Shown here: positions 46,721 to 55,643 of the stretch, piece after piece
Layout of the letters: the number at the start of each line of letters is the position of its first letter
Position numbering within the stretch: position 1 is the first letter of the stretch
NCBI GenBank assembly: GCA_028687585.1
Contig: JAQTZV010000007.1
Coordinates: forward strand, 62,001 to 126,000
Direction: 5' to 3'
Source: Desulfuromonadaceae bacterium
GTDB lineage: Bacteria; Desulfobacterota; Desulfuromonadia; Geobacterales; Pseudopelobacteraceae
Length of the DNA: 64,000 bases
Translations under genes and position numbers: made by a program
Notes under the pieces: generated by a model
Told to the model about the DNA's origin: nothing
The model's input: only the letters and a program-made list of their open reading frames with translations
Database searches by the model: none

Positions 46721-47584
46721 ATGGCAGAGCAAGAGGTCTGGACCACCTTAAAAGTCCTCGCATGGACAAAAGAGTTTCTTCTCGCCAAAGGGATTGTCAA
46801 CGCACGCCTCGAAGCGGAATGGTTGCTCTGTGCCGTTACCGGCCTGGACCGTGTTGGGTTATACCTGCAGTATGATAAGCCGTTGAATGAGAGTGAACTT
46901 GCTGAATACCGGGCGAAAGTAGCCCGCAGAGCCAAGCGGGAACCGCTCCAACATATACTGGGGAGCGAGGAATTCTGCGGTCTGGAATATGAAGTAACCG
47001 CGGATGTCCTTATCCCGCGCCATGACACAGAGGTTTTAGTTTCAGAAGCGTTTGCCCGAAATCCGGGCGCAGCTACTATTCTGGATATCGGTACCGGTAG
47101 CGGCTGTATTGCGGTCTCTCTGCAGAAACTGTTTACAAATGCTGCTGTTACCGCTACAGATATCTCCGAGGCGGCGCTTGTAGTCGCCCGGCGCAACGCC
47201 GAAAGGCATGGTGTTGAAATTGAATTTCTGGCCGGCTCACTATTTGCGCCGGTTGCCGGTCGCCGCTATGACCTTGTCGTGTCAAACCCGCCGTATATTC
47301 CTTCGGCAGACATAGAATCCCTTGATCAGGAAGTGCGTGATTACGATCCTCGTTCCGCTCTGGATGGGGGGAAAGATGGTCTTGATATATACCGGGCGCT
47401 CATTCCGTCATCTGTCGATTTTCTGAATCCCGGAGGATGGCTGCTCGTTGAGGTCGGTATCGGACAGGCTGAAGAAGTCGTTCGATTATTTCGAAACAGC
47501 GGTGGCTTTCGTGAACCGGTTGTAACTTGTGATCACGGAAGAATTGAACGAACTGTCGGAGCACAATTAAAGGAGACTCCATGA
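46721..47584 (+). CDS. prmC: Peptide chain release factor N5-glutamine methyltransferase
   Basis: This cytosolic enzyme methylates the GGQ glutamine of release factors 1 and 2. The 287-residue protein has an N-terminal helical domain, the SAM-binding motif ILDIGTGSGCIAVSL and the catalytic VVSNPPYIP (NPPY). I chose the ATG at 46721, five bases after AGGAG, over the adjacent ATG at 46718. It overlaps the next gene by ATGA. Confidence 0.93.
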   Translation: MAEQEVWTTLKVLAWTKEFLLAKGIVNARLEAEWLLCAVTGLDRVGLYLQYDKPLNESELAEYRAKVARRAKREPLQHILGSEEFCGLEYEVTADVLIPRHDTEVLVSEAFARNPGAATILDIGTGSGCIAVSLQKLFTNAAVTATDISEAALVVARRNAERHGVEIEFLAGSLFAPVAGRRYDLVVSNPPYIPSADIESLDQEVRDYDPRSALDGGKDGLDIYRALIPSSVDFLNPGGWLLVEVGIGQAEEVVRLFRNSGGFREPVVTCDHGRIERTVGAQLKETP

Positions 47585-48132
47585 ATATCGAAGAAGCGAA
47601 CACCGTATTGGCCGGAGCTGATTTACTGGTAACAAGTAGTGAGATTGAGACCGCTATCAAGAGGATGGCAGTGGAAATCACCAGCCAGCTTAAAGAAGCG
47701 GACCCTGTTCTGATATGTGTCATGAACGGTGGACTGATTTTTACCGGCCAACTCCTGACCAGGCTGGTCTTCCCGCTCCAGGTTGACTATGTTCACGCCA
47801 CCCGTTACGGGCATAAGACGAACGGTGCTAATCTGCACTGGACGGTCAAGCCGCAACTTGACCTGAAAGGGAGGACGGTGCTTTTGCTGGATGACATACT
47901 CGATGAAGGGGTAACTCTTGCTGCAATCGCTGATTACTGCCGTCAGCAGGGAGCAACAGACGTTTTGATGGCGGTTATGATCGAAAAGCTGCATCTGCGC
48001 AAAGTAACGCCAGGAATGCGCGCCGATTTTACCGGCATTGAAGTTGGTGACCGCTTTCTGTTCGGATATGGCCTGGATTACAAAGGATATTGGCGCAATG
48101 CACCGGGAATCTATGCGGTAAAAGGGTTATAA
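47581..48132 (+). CDS. hpt: Hypoxanthine phosphoribosyltransferase-like protein
   Basis: This 183-residue cytosolic purine-salvage enzyme joins hypoxanthine or guanine to PRPP. The PRPP-binding motif is VLLLDDILDEGVTL, and the start region has VMNGGLIFTGQLL. It resembles the Hpt branch found in proteobacteria. The ATG overlaps the prmC stop. It is convergent with the radical SAM gene, only 7 bases away, with no terminator between them. Confidence 0.85.
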   Translation: MNIEEANTVLAGADLLVTSSEIETAIKRMAVEITSQLKEADPVLICVMNGGLIFTGQLLTRLVFPLQVDYVHATRYGHKTNGANLHWTVKPQLDLKGRTVLLLDDILDEGVTLAAIADYCRQQGATDVLMAVMIEKLHLRKVTPGMRADFTGIEVGDRFLFGYGLDYKGYWRNAPGIYAVKGL

Positions 48133-48139
48133 ATTCATA

Positions 48140-49486
48140 TCACCGCAGGCATTGAAACACCCCCATACACCAGAGACATGAGCCGCAGGGGACATTCCTG
48201 ATGTGGCAGTCCTGCTGAAAATCATCCGTCTGTATGTAGTCGCACGGAGCGAGGCCACAGCTTGCGCAGGATGGATAGTCATAGGCAAGCACGTCGGTTC
48301 GAAACGAAGTGAATTCCTGATTATTCCAAATGCCCAGCATCTCCTGCTCCGCCAGATTGCCGAAAACTTTTGGTTTTACCGTCTGATTCCAGCCGCTCGC
48401 AAAGCATTCGAAACGGTGCCACAAAAAATAACAGGGGGAGACATCGCCGTTCCACGATACAAAGGCGCTTCCTCCCTCAACAAAACTGCATTTTCGCTGT
48501 TCCTTGAGCGCCAGTTCCGGTAAACGCAACTCCAGTCCGGTCCGCTCGGCCACTGCCTCTGCCGCAGCAAATACCGCAGCAATCTCATCCACTCTTTGAT
48601 GCTCCAACTGCAGGAGCTTTTTCATATCGAGCATTATTCCCTGCTGCTCTGCCTCGGCTTTCATCGCTTCAACCAGATCCACAATGGCCTGCTCATCGTC
48701 TGTACGCGTGTATTTCCATCGCACTTCATAGTACCGTTGCATATCGACACCTGAACCGATTGCTTTGCGTCGCCAGACATTGTAGAGCGCAAGCGCCTGA
48801 TCAGTGATATTGCAGAATACCGCTTCATGGGCATGCAGCTCATCGTAGGGAAGTACATGGGTGACAATGGCAAAACGTGCCCCGCGACTTGCCGCCCACT
48901 CGAGAGTCGCTGGAAGTTCACCGATATTGCTGCTCATCGCCACAAATTCGATTCCGATCTTCACTTCGGGGCGATTGCACCGGACCTTGGCGTTATTCAA
49001 GGCTGCCAATGCCATGTCTACGGCTTCCACATTCCCTCCCTCACGCAGCTTTTTGAACTGCTCGGGAGCGACCGCGTCAACTGAGATGCAGACCGTGTCG
49101 AGTCCGGCGTCAATCAATGATTCTGCACGAAGCGGCGTCATCAGTACACCGTTGGACTGGAAGCCGACCCACCCGGATGACGGCATTAACTCTTTCGCCG
49201 CGCGAATGAATAACTCAAGGTGAGGATTCAAAAGCGGTTCGCCGATTCCGTTAAGAATAAGCACTTCAACGTGCGGTAATGCAGCCTCAAGGCGGGTGAA
49301 CAGTTCCGGCGAAAAATCCCCTTCACAGATATCGCTGCCACGGTTTTGTTTAACGCACATAAAACAGCTGAGGTTGCAGCGGGTAGTTGTTTCGACAAAT
49401 AACTTGGTGGGATATTCTCGCAAGGCGACGCGTGAACTATCTGCATCGATGTTACAATGTGTCTGAATTGTTTCTTTCACAGCCAT
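48140..49486 (-). CDS. Radical SAM/SPASM protein, probable metalloenzyme maturase
   Basis: This is a 448-residue cytosolic enzyme. The radical SAM cluster motif is C37-x3-C41-x2-C44 (TTRCNLSCFMCVKQ). The C-terminal ~120 residues form a SPASM domain with many Cys (CSFVEGG..., CYFLW, CASCGLAPC, CHIRNVPCGSCLWCMGVFQC) for extra clusters. From memory it fits the Geobacter-type 'putative metalloenzyme radical SAM/SPASM maturase' family. It is the last gene of the hdr-flox operon, so the target may be the tungsten enzyme encoded nearby; that link is inference. AGAGGATT directly precedes the ATG. Confidence 0.8.
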   Translation of the reverse strand: MAVKETIQTHCNIDADSSRVALREYPTKLFVETTTRCNLSCFMCVKQNRGSDICEGDFSPELFTRLEAALPHVEVLILNGIGEPLLNPHLELFIRAAKELMPSSGWVGFQSNGVLMTPLRAESLIDAGLDTVCISVDAVAPEQFKKLREGGNVEAVDMALAALNNAKVRCNRPEVKIGIEFVAMSSNIGELPATLEWAASRGARFAIVTHVLPYDELHAHEAVFCNITDQALALYNVWRRKAIGSGVDMQRYYEVRWKYTRTDDEQAIVDLVEAMKAEAEQQGIMLDMKKLLQLEHQRVDEIAAVFAAAEAVAERTGLELRLPELALKEQRKCSFVEGGSAFVSWNGDVSPCYFLWHRFECFASGWNQTVKPKVFGNLAEQEMLGIWNNQEFTSFRTDVLAYDYPSCASCGLAPCDYIQTDDFQQDCHIRNVPCGSCLWCMGVFQCLR

Positions 49487-49497
49487 AATCCTCTGAT

Positions 49498-49710
49498 TTA
49501 TCCGTATTGCAGCGTCGGTTTCACCATGTGCAACGCCATTCTCATGACATCAGAATAGCTTTTTATGTCCAGATCCGCCATGATCTTTTCAATGCGCATC
49601 TTTTCTTCGTCAGAAATCCGCACGGTAATGACGGTTGACACCACAATATTATCAGATTTCACACTGCGCTTTAGCGGTTTTTTCTTGTACCCTTTTTTTT
49701 CTGCGGCCAT
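49498..49710 (-). CDS. Small ribbon-helix-helix-like protein
   Basis: This 70-residue protein has a Lys-rich N-terminus (MAAEKKGYKKKPLKRS) and a C-terminal ribbon-helix-helix-like region (STVITVRISDEEKMRIEKIMADLDIKSYSDVMRMAL) as in CopG-type DNA-binding proteins. I chose the ATG at 49710 (GGAG 8 bases upstream); it starts 1 base after the floxA stop. It could be the operon's own regulator, which is inference. Confidence 0.65.
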   Translation of the reverse strand: MAAEKKGYKKKPLKRSVKSDNIVVSTVITVRISDEEKMRIEKIMADLDIKSYSDVMRMALHMVKPTLQYG

Positions 49711-49711
49711 C

Positions 49712-50560
49712 TCAGAACTCCATCGGCATTGCTTTGATCTGTCTAGCGGTAAAAACCGGGCCATCCTTGCAGACATAGACATTTCCTACATTGCAGCGTC
49801 CACATTTGCCGAGACCACATTTCATCCTGTTTTCCAGCGTCGTATAGACCTGATCATCAGTAAAACCCAGCTTTTCGAGTACCGGCAGGGTAAACTTGAT
49901 CATGATCGGCGGTCCGCAAACCAGAGCAATGGTATTCTCCGCCGCCGGCGCCGTTTCTTCGAGAATGGTCGGCACGAAACCGACCTTGCCGTCCCACTCC
50001 GGACCGTTGCCGCCAGGATCGACAGTCTTTACAAGACGCACATCGCTACGCTCCTGCCACTCATGCAATTCCCGTTTGTAGACGAGGTCTGCTTCCGTTC
50101 GTGCTCCGTAGACAATTGTGATATCGCCGAACTTGTCGCGCTGGTCAAGACAGTTCCAGATCAGGGTGCGAAGCGGGGGGAGTGCAATGCCTCCGGCAAC
50201 GAAGACCATATTCTTGCCGTAGAACTCTTCAACCGGATAGGAGTTGCCGTAGGGGCCGCGTACTCCCATGGTGTCACCCACCTCCAGGCGCCGCAACTCT
50301 TCAGTCACCCTCCCCACCGAACGAAAGCTGCACTCTATATAGCCGGCACGCGTCGGTGACGACGCGATGCAGAAGGTAGCCTCTCCAGCACCGAAGGCTG
50401 AATATTCGGCAAACTGACCGGCCCGGTAGATAAAGCTCTCTCTGAGATTATCGTCCTGGAAGACCAGCTTGAGAGTGCGTACATCCGGGGTTTCGTCGAT
50501 AACTTCAGCGACAGTTGCCAGATAGGGAAGGTAGATGTTTTTGTTGGTGTTATCACACAT
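49712..50560 (-). CDS. floxA: FloxA-like FAD/NAD(P)-binding oxidoreductase
   Basis: This 282-residue cytosolic flavoprotein belongs to the PyrK/AsrB type. It has a ferredoxin-reductase FAD domain (YRAGQFAEYSAFGAGEATFCIASSP), an NAD(P) domain (MVFVAGGIALPPLRTLI; CGPPIMIKF) and a C-terminal 2Fe-2S set (NRMKCGLGKCGRCNVGNVYVC). As FloxA it would oxidise or reduce NAD(H) for the HdrABC complex. Anaerobic sulfite reductase subunit B is a close alternative, but the hdr neighbours favour Flox. Confidence 0.85.
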   Translation of the reverse strand: MCDNTNKNIYLPYLATVAEVIDETPDVRTLKLVFQDDNLRESFIYRAGQFAEYSAFGAGEATFCIASSPTRAGYIECSFRSVGRVTEELRRLEVGDTMGVRGPYGNSYPVEEFYGKNMVFVAGGIALPPLRTLIWNCLDQRDKFGDITIVYGARTEADLVYKRELHEWQERSDVRLVKTVDPGGNGPEWDGKVGFVPTILEETAPAAENTIALVCGPPIMIKFTLPVLEKLGFTDDQVYTTLENRMKCGLGKCGRCNVGNVYVCKDGPVFTARQIKAMPMEF

Positions 50561-50572
50561 TTGGTTAAAACC

Positions 50573-50677
50573 TTTTTCACCACGAATGCACGAAGGAAGT
50601 CAAAAACAAAAAAGCTATTTTTGGGTTAATCTAAAAGACTTTGGCCGTTCTTCGTGCTCTTCGTGCCTTCGTGGTAA
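50573..50677. repeat. Inverted repeat, CACGAAGG type, floxB-floxA gap
   Basis: Left arm TTTTTCACCACGAATGCACG (onward to 50597) pairs imperfectly with a right arm at 50647-50677 made of CTTCGTG units and ending TTCGTGGTAA. It fills the gap between two genes of one operon. Confidence 0.8.
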
Positions 50678-50690
50678 GACGTCATTGAAT

Positions 50691-51695
50691 TTATTTTTTG
50701 CTTATCTCTTCAACAATCGACGCGATGTCGATTCCGACCGGACAGACCCGTACGCATCTGCCGCAACCGGTACAGAGCGTCTGGCCAAATTTGTCATCAT
50801 AGTACTTGAACTTGTGCATGATGCGGTTACGGTAGCGCTTGGGCTGCAGGTCGCGCGGATTGTGTCCCGAGGCGTGGTGGGTAAATTTCCAGAAACCGCA
50901 GGCATCCCAGCTCTTCCTTCGTTTGCCCGCTTTTTCGGTCCCTTCGTCAACGATATCGAAACAGTGGCATGCGGGGCAGACGAAGGCGCAGGCTCCGCAA
51001 CCGACACAGCGGGTAGCGATGCCGTCCCAGAGCGGGTCTTCAAAATGTTCGTCCAGCCAGGACTTGACCTTTTTCAGGTCGATCTTTTCTGTCTGCGGCT
51101 CGGCCAGGGAAAGCGCTTTTGTCTTGGTCGGTTCGGCAAAGAGTTCCTTGTTACCGTTAATCAGTGTTTCACCTTTGTCGCTATAGCTCTCACAGGCGTA
51201 GCCGCCATCTTCCAGCGGAGTCAGGAACAGATCGCTCCCTTTGGTCTCGCCCGGGAAAAGACCGACTGCGGTGCAGAAACAGGCGTCGTCAGCAGCCGTG
51301 CAGGCAAGACCGATGATAGTGGTCTTCTTCCGCCGTTCAAGGAAGAATTCATCCTTGTAGTCCCAGGAGAAGACCTCGTCCAGTACCGGGATGGCGGCGG
51401 CGTCGCAGGGGCGCACCCCCACCAGGACCGTCTCCGGAAACCGTGCCGGATCGATGTCCTTCAGGCTGATTCTCTGCCCCTCTTTTTCGTAAGACATAAT
51501 GTCTTCGCAGACCGGGAAGAAGGCTTCCTTGGCGGAGCGGCGCGGCAGTTGACCGGTCGCCATGTCGGCTGCGCTCTGTATAGGTTCGTAGAGCGGGACC
51601 CCGGCATTCATGTGCGGGGCAACGACTCGGGTCCCCTGTTTGATCAGGGTGTCCAGGAGGGTGGTCAGGTTTTGTTGGGAAATGTATTTTTGCAT
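50691..51695 (-). CDS. floxB: FloxB-like 4Fe-4S protein (AsrA-like)
   Basis: This 334-residue cytosolic iron-sulfur protein has an AsrA-like core (VLVGVRPCDAAAIPVLDEVF) and two C-terminal 4Fe-4S sets, CVGCGACAFVCPACHC and CTGCGRCVRVCPVGID. It would relay electrons between FloxA and HdrA or MvhD. Hairpin elements lie on both sides of the gene. Confidence 0.85.
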   Translation of the reverse strand: MQKYISQQNLTTLLDTLIKQGTRVVAPHMNAGVPLYEPIQSAADMATGQLPRRSAKEAFFPVCEDIMSYEKEGQRISLKDIDPARFPETVLVGVRPCDAAAIPVLDEVFSWDYKDEFFLERRKKTTIIGLACTAADDACFCTAVGLFPGETKGSDLFLTPLEDGGYACESYSDKGETLINGNKELFAEPTKTKALSLAEPQTEKIDLKKVKSWLDEHFEDPLWDGIATRCVGCGACAFVCPACHCFDIVDEGTEKAGKRRKSWDACGFWKFTHHASGHNPRDLQPKRYRNRIMHKFKYYDDKFGQTLCTGCGRCVRVCPVGIDIASIVEEISKK

Positions 51696-51703
51696 GTAAA
51701 ACC

Positions 51704-51880
51704 TTTTTTCACCACGAAGGCACGAAGATCACGAAGGAAAACAAAACCTTTGAAGGCGGGGTAAAAACTTAATTCATTTTGGGGTATTCATTCTGAGCTT
51801 GAAGGCGCTTTTGTCTTTTTGCCTTTCCCCCTGATTTTCGTTTTTGCCGTTCTTCGTGTCCTTCGTGTCTTCGTGGTGAA
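51704..51880. repeat. Inverted repeat, CACGAAGG type, floxC-floxB gap
   Basis: Left arm with three CACGAAG units (CACCACGAAGG, CACGAAGATCACGAAGG; 51704-51737) faces a right arm at 51850-51880 with three CTTCGTG units ending CGTGGTGAA. The ~110-base centre shows nothing coding. Confidence 0.8.
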
Positions 51881-51893
51881 TAGTTTCTGGTGT

Positions 51894-52817
51894 TTATTTT
51901 ATAAAGCTCTGATCGTCTTTGTCTGTGTATGTAGTCAGCGGCCCTTTGTCGTTGACTTCGAAGCCGGCTTCGTAGTCGTACAGTTCCTTCAGCTCCTTGG
52001 CCATTTTGCGGTTCAGGAGGTTTAGCGGGATGTCCATCGGACAGACCCGTTCGCATTCGGCGCAGCCGGCGCATCTGCCCGCCAGGTGCATGGCGCGGAC
52101 TATATGCCAGGCGGTGTTGCCGGCCGGACGGGGGGTTGTGTCCACCATCTGCGGTTTGTTGCGGTCACAGAGGCACTGTTCGCAGAAGCAAAAGGGGCAT
52201 ACCTGGCGGCAGGCGTAGCATTTGATGCATTTGGCGAACTGTTCTTTCCAGTAGGCCCACCGCTCGGCCGGGGTCAACGCTTCCAGACGGGCGATTTCGA
52301 CGGCGTACTTCCCTGCCAGCTGCGGCTGAGTCGGCAGTTGTACGTTCGGGACGTAATCGCAGTCGGATGGCAGTCGGGCATCGCATTCGGTACATTTGGA
52401 GGCGATGGTGTCTGCTGTCAGTGCGGTTGAAGGTTGAACTGTGGAGGCCAGCACTCCGGCACAGGGCACACCGATCAGGTAGAGATCATTGCGTTTCAGC
52501 TGTGCTTCTCCCATCAGTCCGACGATGGCTTTCAGGTCGCACCCTTTGACTACGATGCCGATCTTCCCTTTTTTAGGGATTTCCTTTTTGGCTTTGGTCA
52601 GGTAGAGGGCCAGGTTGTTGACGCTGGCAGGGGTGAAGATCAGCTTCTCCGCTGCTGCTGCGTCAGTGACGATGATCGGCTGAGTCGAGCCGTTACGCCT
52701 GGAGGCGGCGTAGCCGACAATGGCAGTGACCAGACCTGCGGCGAGAATACGCTGCGCCTCTGTCTGGATTGCTGCGGTGACGGCGCTGTAGATTGATGTA
52801 TCGATGGGTTCAGTCAT
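51894..52817 (-). CDS. floxC: FloxC-like iron-sulfur protein (FrhB-like)
   Basis: This 307-residue cytosolic protein resembles F420-hydrogenase beta-type (FrhB-like) proteins at KIGIVVKGCDLKAIVGLMGEAQ, followed by a four-Cys segment (CTECDARLPSDC) and two 4Fe-4S sets (CIKCYACRQVCPFCFCEQC, CAGCAECERVCPMDIP). As FloxC it is part of the electron relay of the Hdr-Flox complex. Confidence 0.8.
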   Translation of the reverse strand: MTEPIDTSIYSAVTAAIQTEAQRILAAGLVTAIVGYAASRRNGSTQPIIVTDAAAAEKLIFTPASVNNLALYLTKAKKEIPKKGKIGIVVKGCDLKAIVGLMGEAQLKRNDLYLIGVPCAGVLASTVQPSTALTADTIASKCTECDARLPSDCDYVPNVQLPTQPQLAGKYAVEIARLEALTPAERWAYWKEQFAKCIKCYACRQVCPFCFCEQCLCDRNKPQMVDTTPRPAGNTAWHIVRAMHLAGRCAGCAECERVCPMDIPLNLLNRKMAKELKELYDYEAGFEVNDKGPLTTYTDKDDQSFIK

Positions 52818-52830
52818 AAAAACCTTTAGT

Positions 52831-52968
52831 GTCCACGAAATACACGAAAACCACGAAAGAAAAACAAAATCATAAAAAAACTTTTAGGTTTAAACCTTAA
52901 AATGCTTTGGGTTGTGCCTGCACGGTCTTCTTGCTCTTTTTCGTGTCTTTCGTGCTTTTCGTGGATAA
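52831..52968. repeat. Inverted repeat, CACGAAA type, mvhD-floxC gap
   Basis: Left arm GTCCACGAAATACACGAAAA (to 52860) faces a right arm at 52937-52968 of TTTCGTG units ending TCGTGGATAA. It has the same design as the two preceding elements but with A in place of G after CACGAA. Confidence 0.8.
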
Positions 52969-52975
52969 ATCGTGT

Positions 52976-53476
52976 TTAGATTTGGCTATACGCTTCTTTC
53001 AATTCCGGCGTGTTGATAGCGCCGGACCACTGCTCTTCCATGGCCAGCTCCTTGAATTCGGTCATTGGCCCCATAGCGCGGACTTTTTCGGTGAGGTCGG
53101 TGACGACTTCCACCCATTTGCCCCCTTCAGCGGCGGATACCCAGGAGAATTGCAGGCGATTAAGATCGACGCCGACGAATTCGAGCAGTTTGCGGAAGGC
53201 GGCGAATCTGCGCCGCGCATGGAAGTTGCCGGCAATATAGTGGCAGTCACCGGGGTGACATCCGGAAACGAGGACGCCATCGGCCCCCTGCTGGAAGGCT
53301 TTCAGGATAAAAACCGGGTCGATGCGGCCGGTGCAGGGGAATTTGAGGACCCGCACGTTGGCCGGGTACTGCATACGGCTGGTACCTGCCAGGTCCGCTC
53401 CTGCGTAGGTGCACCAGGTGCAGACGAAGGCGATTATCTTCGGTTCGAAGTCGTGGGTTTGTTTTTCTGGGTGCAT
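52976..53476 (-). CDS. mvhD: MvhD/FloxD-like iron-sulfur subunit
   Basis: This 166-residue cytosolic protein has a methyl-viologen-reducing hydrogenase delta domain (IIAFVCTWCTYAGADLAGTSRMQYPANVRVLKFPCTGRIDP; GVLVSGCHPGDCHY) carrying a 2Fe-2S cluster. It hands electrons to HdrA, as in the methanogen Mvh-Hdr complex and bacterial Flox. I chose the ATG at 53476 (MHPEKQTHDFEPK); the longer reading frame upstream runs through an inverted repeat and is probably not translated. Confidence 0.9.
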   Translation of the reverse strand: MHPEKQTHDFEPKIIAFVCTWCTYAGADLAGTSRMQYPANVRVLKFPCTGRIDPVFILKAFQQGADGVLVSGCHPGDCHYIAGNFHARRRFAAFRKLLEFVGVDLNRLQFSWVSAAEGGKWVEVVTDLTEKVRAMGPMTEFKELAMEEQWSGAINTPELKEAYSQI

Positions 53477-53485
53477 GGGTTCCTC

Positions 53486-53537
53486 GTAGGGGCAGTGCTT
53501 GCGCTGCCCAGATGGGCGCCGCAAGCAGCGCCCCTAC
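53486..53537. repeat. GC-rich inverted repeat, hdrA-mvhD gap
   Basis: GTAGGGGCAGTGCTTGCGCT... mirrors ...GCAAGCAGCGCCCCTAC. It is a different sequence from the CACGAAGG elements but in the same kind of position. Confidence 0.75.
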
Positions 53538-53546
53538 ATGATTTGT

Positions 53547-55544
53547 TTACAGCGATTCAATCATCGCCACGATCTGTTCATCGGTGTAGCCGTCCAGTTC
53601 AACCGATTTTGACGGGCAGGTGGCTTGACAGGTGCCGCAGCCGGCACAGACGCCCGGATTGACGAAGGCTACCGTCTTGATCAGATTCCCCTGACGATCG
53701 CGGATTTCTTTTTCTTCAACGGCTCCATAGGCGCAAACTTTTTTGCAGGCGAAGCAGCCGACACATCCGCTTTCCTTGACCCTGGCGACAATCGGTTCGC
53801 GCTCCAGCAGGTCTTTGGAGAAGAGGGTCATGACTTTGGCGGCGGCTGCACTGGCCTGGCTTACGGTTTCCGGGATGTCTTTCGGGCCCTGGCAGGCGCC
53901 GGCCAGGTAGATACCGGCGGTGGCACATTCGACCGGCCGCAGTTTGGCGTGGGCTTCGGAGTAGAAGTTGTATTTGTCATAGGAGATACCGAGTTTCTGA
54001 GCAAGAGTGTCGGCACCTTTCTGCGGTTGTATGGCAGTGGCGAGAACAACCATGTCGGCTTCGATTTCCACCTGAACACCGACGGCGATATCGCTCCCCC
54101 TGACGATGATTTTGTCACCTTTCTGATAGAGGCGGGAGACCATGCCGCGGATGTAGACGGCTTCTTCCTCCTCGATCGAGCGGCGCCAGAATTCGTCGTA
54201 GCTTTTCCCCGGGGTGCGGGCGTCCATGAAGAAGACGTAGGCCTGACCGTCGTGGACTTTGTGGTGGTAGAGCATGGTATGTTTGGCGGTGTACATGCAG
54301 CAGACTTTGGAGCAGTAGGATATGCCCTTTTCCCGCGCCCGGCTGCCGATGCATTGGATGAAGACGATTTGCTTCGGCTCTTTGCCGTCCGACGGGCGCA
54401 GAATTTTTCCGCCGGTCGGACCGGAGGCACTTGCGAGACGCTCGAAGGTCATACCGTCGATGACGTCCGGTATTTTGCCGTGGCCGAATTCGCCGTACCC
54501 TTTGATGAGGGAGCCTTTCGGTTTCTCATCGATTGTGTAGAGATCGAAGCCGGTGGCAACAACTATGGCGCCGACCGCTTCGATGATCAGCTGGTCCTGC
54601 TGTTCAAAGTCGACCGCGCCCGGTCCGCAGACCTTCTGACAGACACCACATTTGCCGGTTTTAAACATGGTGCAGTTTTCCCGGTCGATGACCGGGGTGT
54701 TCGGCACAGCTTGCGGAAACGGGATGTAGATGGCAGTACGCATACCAATATTCTGATCAAACTTATTGGGGATCTTTTTCTGCGGGCATTTGGTCATACA
54801 GACGCCGCAACCGGTGCACTTGTCCTCATCGACCGAGCGGGCCCGTTTCTTGATCGTGACCTGGAAGTTGCCGATGTACCCTTCAACCAGCTCTATCTCG
54901 GAATACGTGTAGAGTTTTATGTTGGGGTGGTTGGCGACGTCAACCATTTTGGGGGTCATAATGCACTGCGAACAGTCGAGGGTCGGAAACGTTTCCGAGA
55001 GTTGGGCCATATGCCCGCCGATAGAAGGCTCCCGTTCGACCAGGATGACTTCGTGACCACAATCGGCAATGTCCAGCGCCGCCTGGATGCCGGCGATGCC
55101 GCCGCCGATAACGAGGGATCGCTTGGTGACCGGCACCGTGATCGTGGGGAGGACGCGGTTTTTCTTGACCCGCTCGACCATCATGCCGACGATTTCGGTC
55201 GCTTTGACAGTAGCTTCTTCCCGGTTTTCATGGACCCAGGAGCAGTGCTCGCGAATGTTGGCCATCTCACAGAGAAAGGGGTTCAGACCGGCCGCTTCCA
55301 CCGCTTTGCGGAAGGTTTTCTCATGCATGCGCGGGGAGCAGGCGGCTACGACAACGTGGGTGAGGTTCTGCTCCTGGATGGCTTTTTTGAGGAGGTTCTG
55401 GCCAGGGTCGGAACACATGTATTTGTAGTCGGTTGAGAAGGCTACGCCGGGCATCTTGCCGACTTGTTGCGCTACCCGTTCAACATCGACGGTTCTGGAT
55501 ATGTTTTCGCCGCAGTGGCAGATGAATACACCTATTCTTGACAT
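53547..55544 (-). CDS. hdrA: Heterodisulfide reductase subunit A-like flavoprotein
   Basis: This is a 665-residue cytosolic subunit. The N-terminus MSRIGVFICHCGENIS is typical. The FAD-binding site is VIGGGIAGIQAALDIADCGHEVILVERE, and 4Fe-4S sets are CTGCGVCMTKCP, CGVCQKVCGPGAV, CVGCFACKKVC and CAGCGTCQATCP. HdrA holds the bifurcating flavin that splits electrons from NADH (via Flox) to a high- and a low-potential acceptor. Direct upstream hdrB and hdrC complete the complex. The long plus-strand reading frame over this gene is an artefact of codon bias. Confidence 0.95.
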   Translation of the reverse strand: MSRIGVFICHCGENISRTVDVERVAQQVGKMPGVAFSTDYKYMCSDPGQNLLKKAIQEQNLTHVVVAACSPRMHEKTFRKAVEAAGLNPFLCEMANIREHCSWVHENREEATVKATEIVGMMVERVKKNRVLPTITVPVTKRSLVIGGGIAGIQAALDIADCGHEVILVEREPSIGGHMAQLSETFPTLDCSQCIMTPKMVDVANHPNIKLYTYSEIELVEGYIGNFQVTIKKRARSVDEDKCTGCGVCMTKCPQKKIPNKFDQNIGMRTAIYIPFPQAVPNTPVIDRENCTMFKTGKCGVCQKVCGPGAVDFEQQDQLIIEAVGAIVVATGFDLYTIDEKPKGSLIKGYGEFGHGKIPDVIDGMTFERLASASGPTGGKILRPSDGKEPKQIVFIQCIGSRAREKGISYCSKVCCMYTAKHTMLYHHKVHDGQAYVFFMDARTPGKSYDEFWRRSIEEEEAVYIRGMVSRLYQKGDKIIVRGSDIAVGVQVEIEADMVVLATAIQPQKGADTLAQKLGISYDKYNFYSEAHAKLRPVECATAGIYLAGACQGPKDIPETVSQASAAAAKVMTLFSKDLLEREPIVARVKESGCVGCFACKKVCAYGAVEEKEIRDRQGNLIKTVAFVNPGVCAGCGTCQATCPSKSVELDGYTDEQIVAMIESL

Positions 55545-55558
55545 AAATGAAACCTTTT

Positions 55559-55643
55559 TAGACTGAAGACTGAAGGCTGAAGGAAAACCGGGGGAATTGC
55601 GGGAAGGGTTGTGTCTCCCTTCAGTCTTCAGCCTTCAACCTAT
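55559..55643. repeat. Inverted repeat, GACTGAAG type, hdrB-hdrA gap
   Basis: Left arm GACTGAAGACTGAAGGCTGA (to 55583) is mirrored by CCTTCAGTCTTCAGCCTTCA (from 55618). The right end reaches the hdrB stop codon. Confidence 0.8.

Noticed and set aside
50535..51764. 409-codon plus-strand frame over floxB
   Set aside because: It runs through two inverted repeats and lies opposite a clear ferredoxin-type gene; no motif or ribosome site supports it.
53625..55436. 603-codon open frame on the plus strand over hdrA
   Set aside because: It mirrors hdrA, whose flavin and cluster motifs are unmistakable. Its translation has no recognisable domain and odd composition, as expected from a codon-bias shadow.
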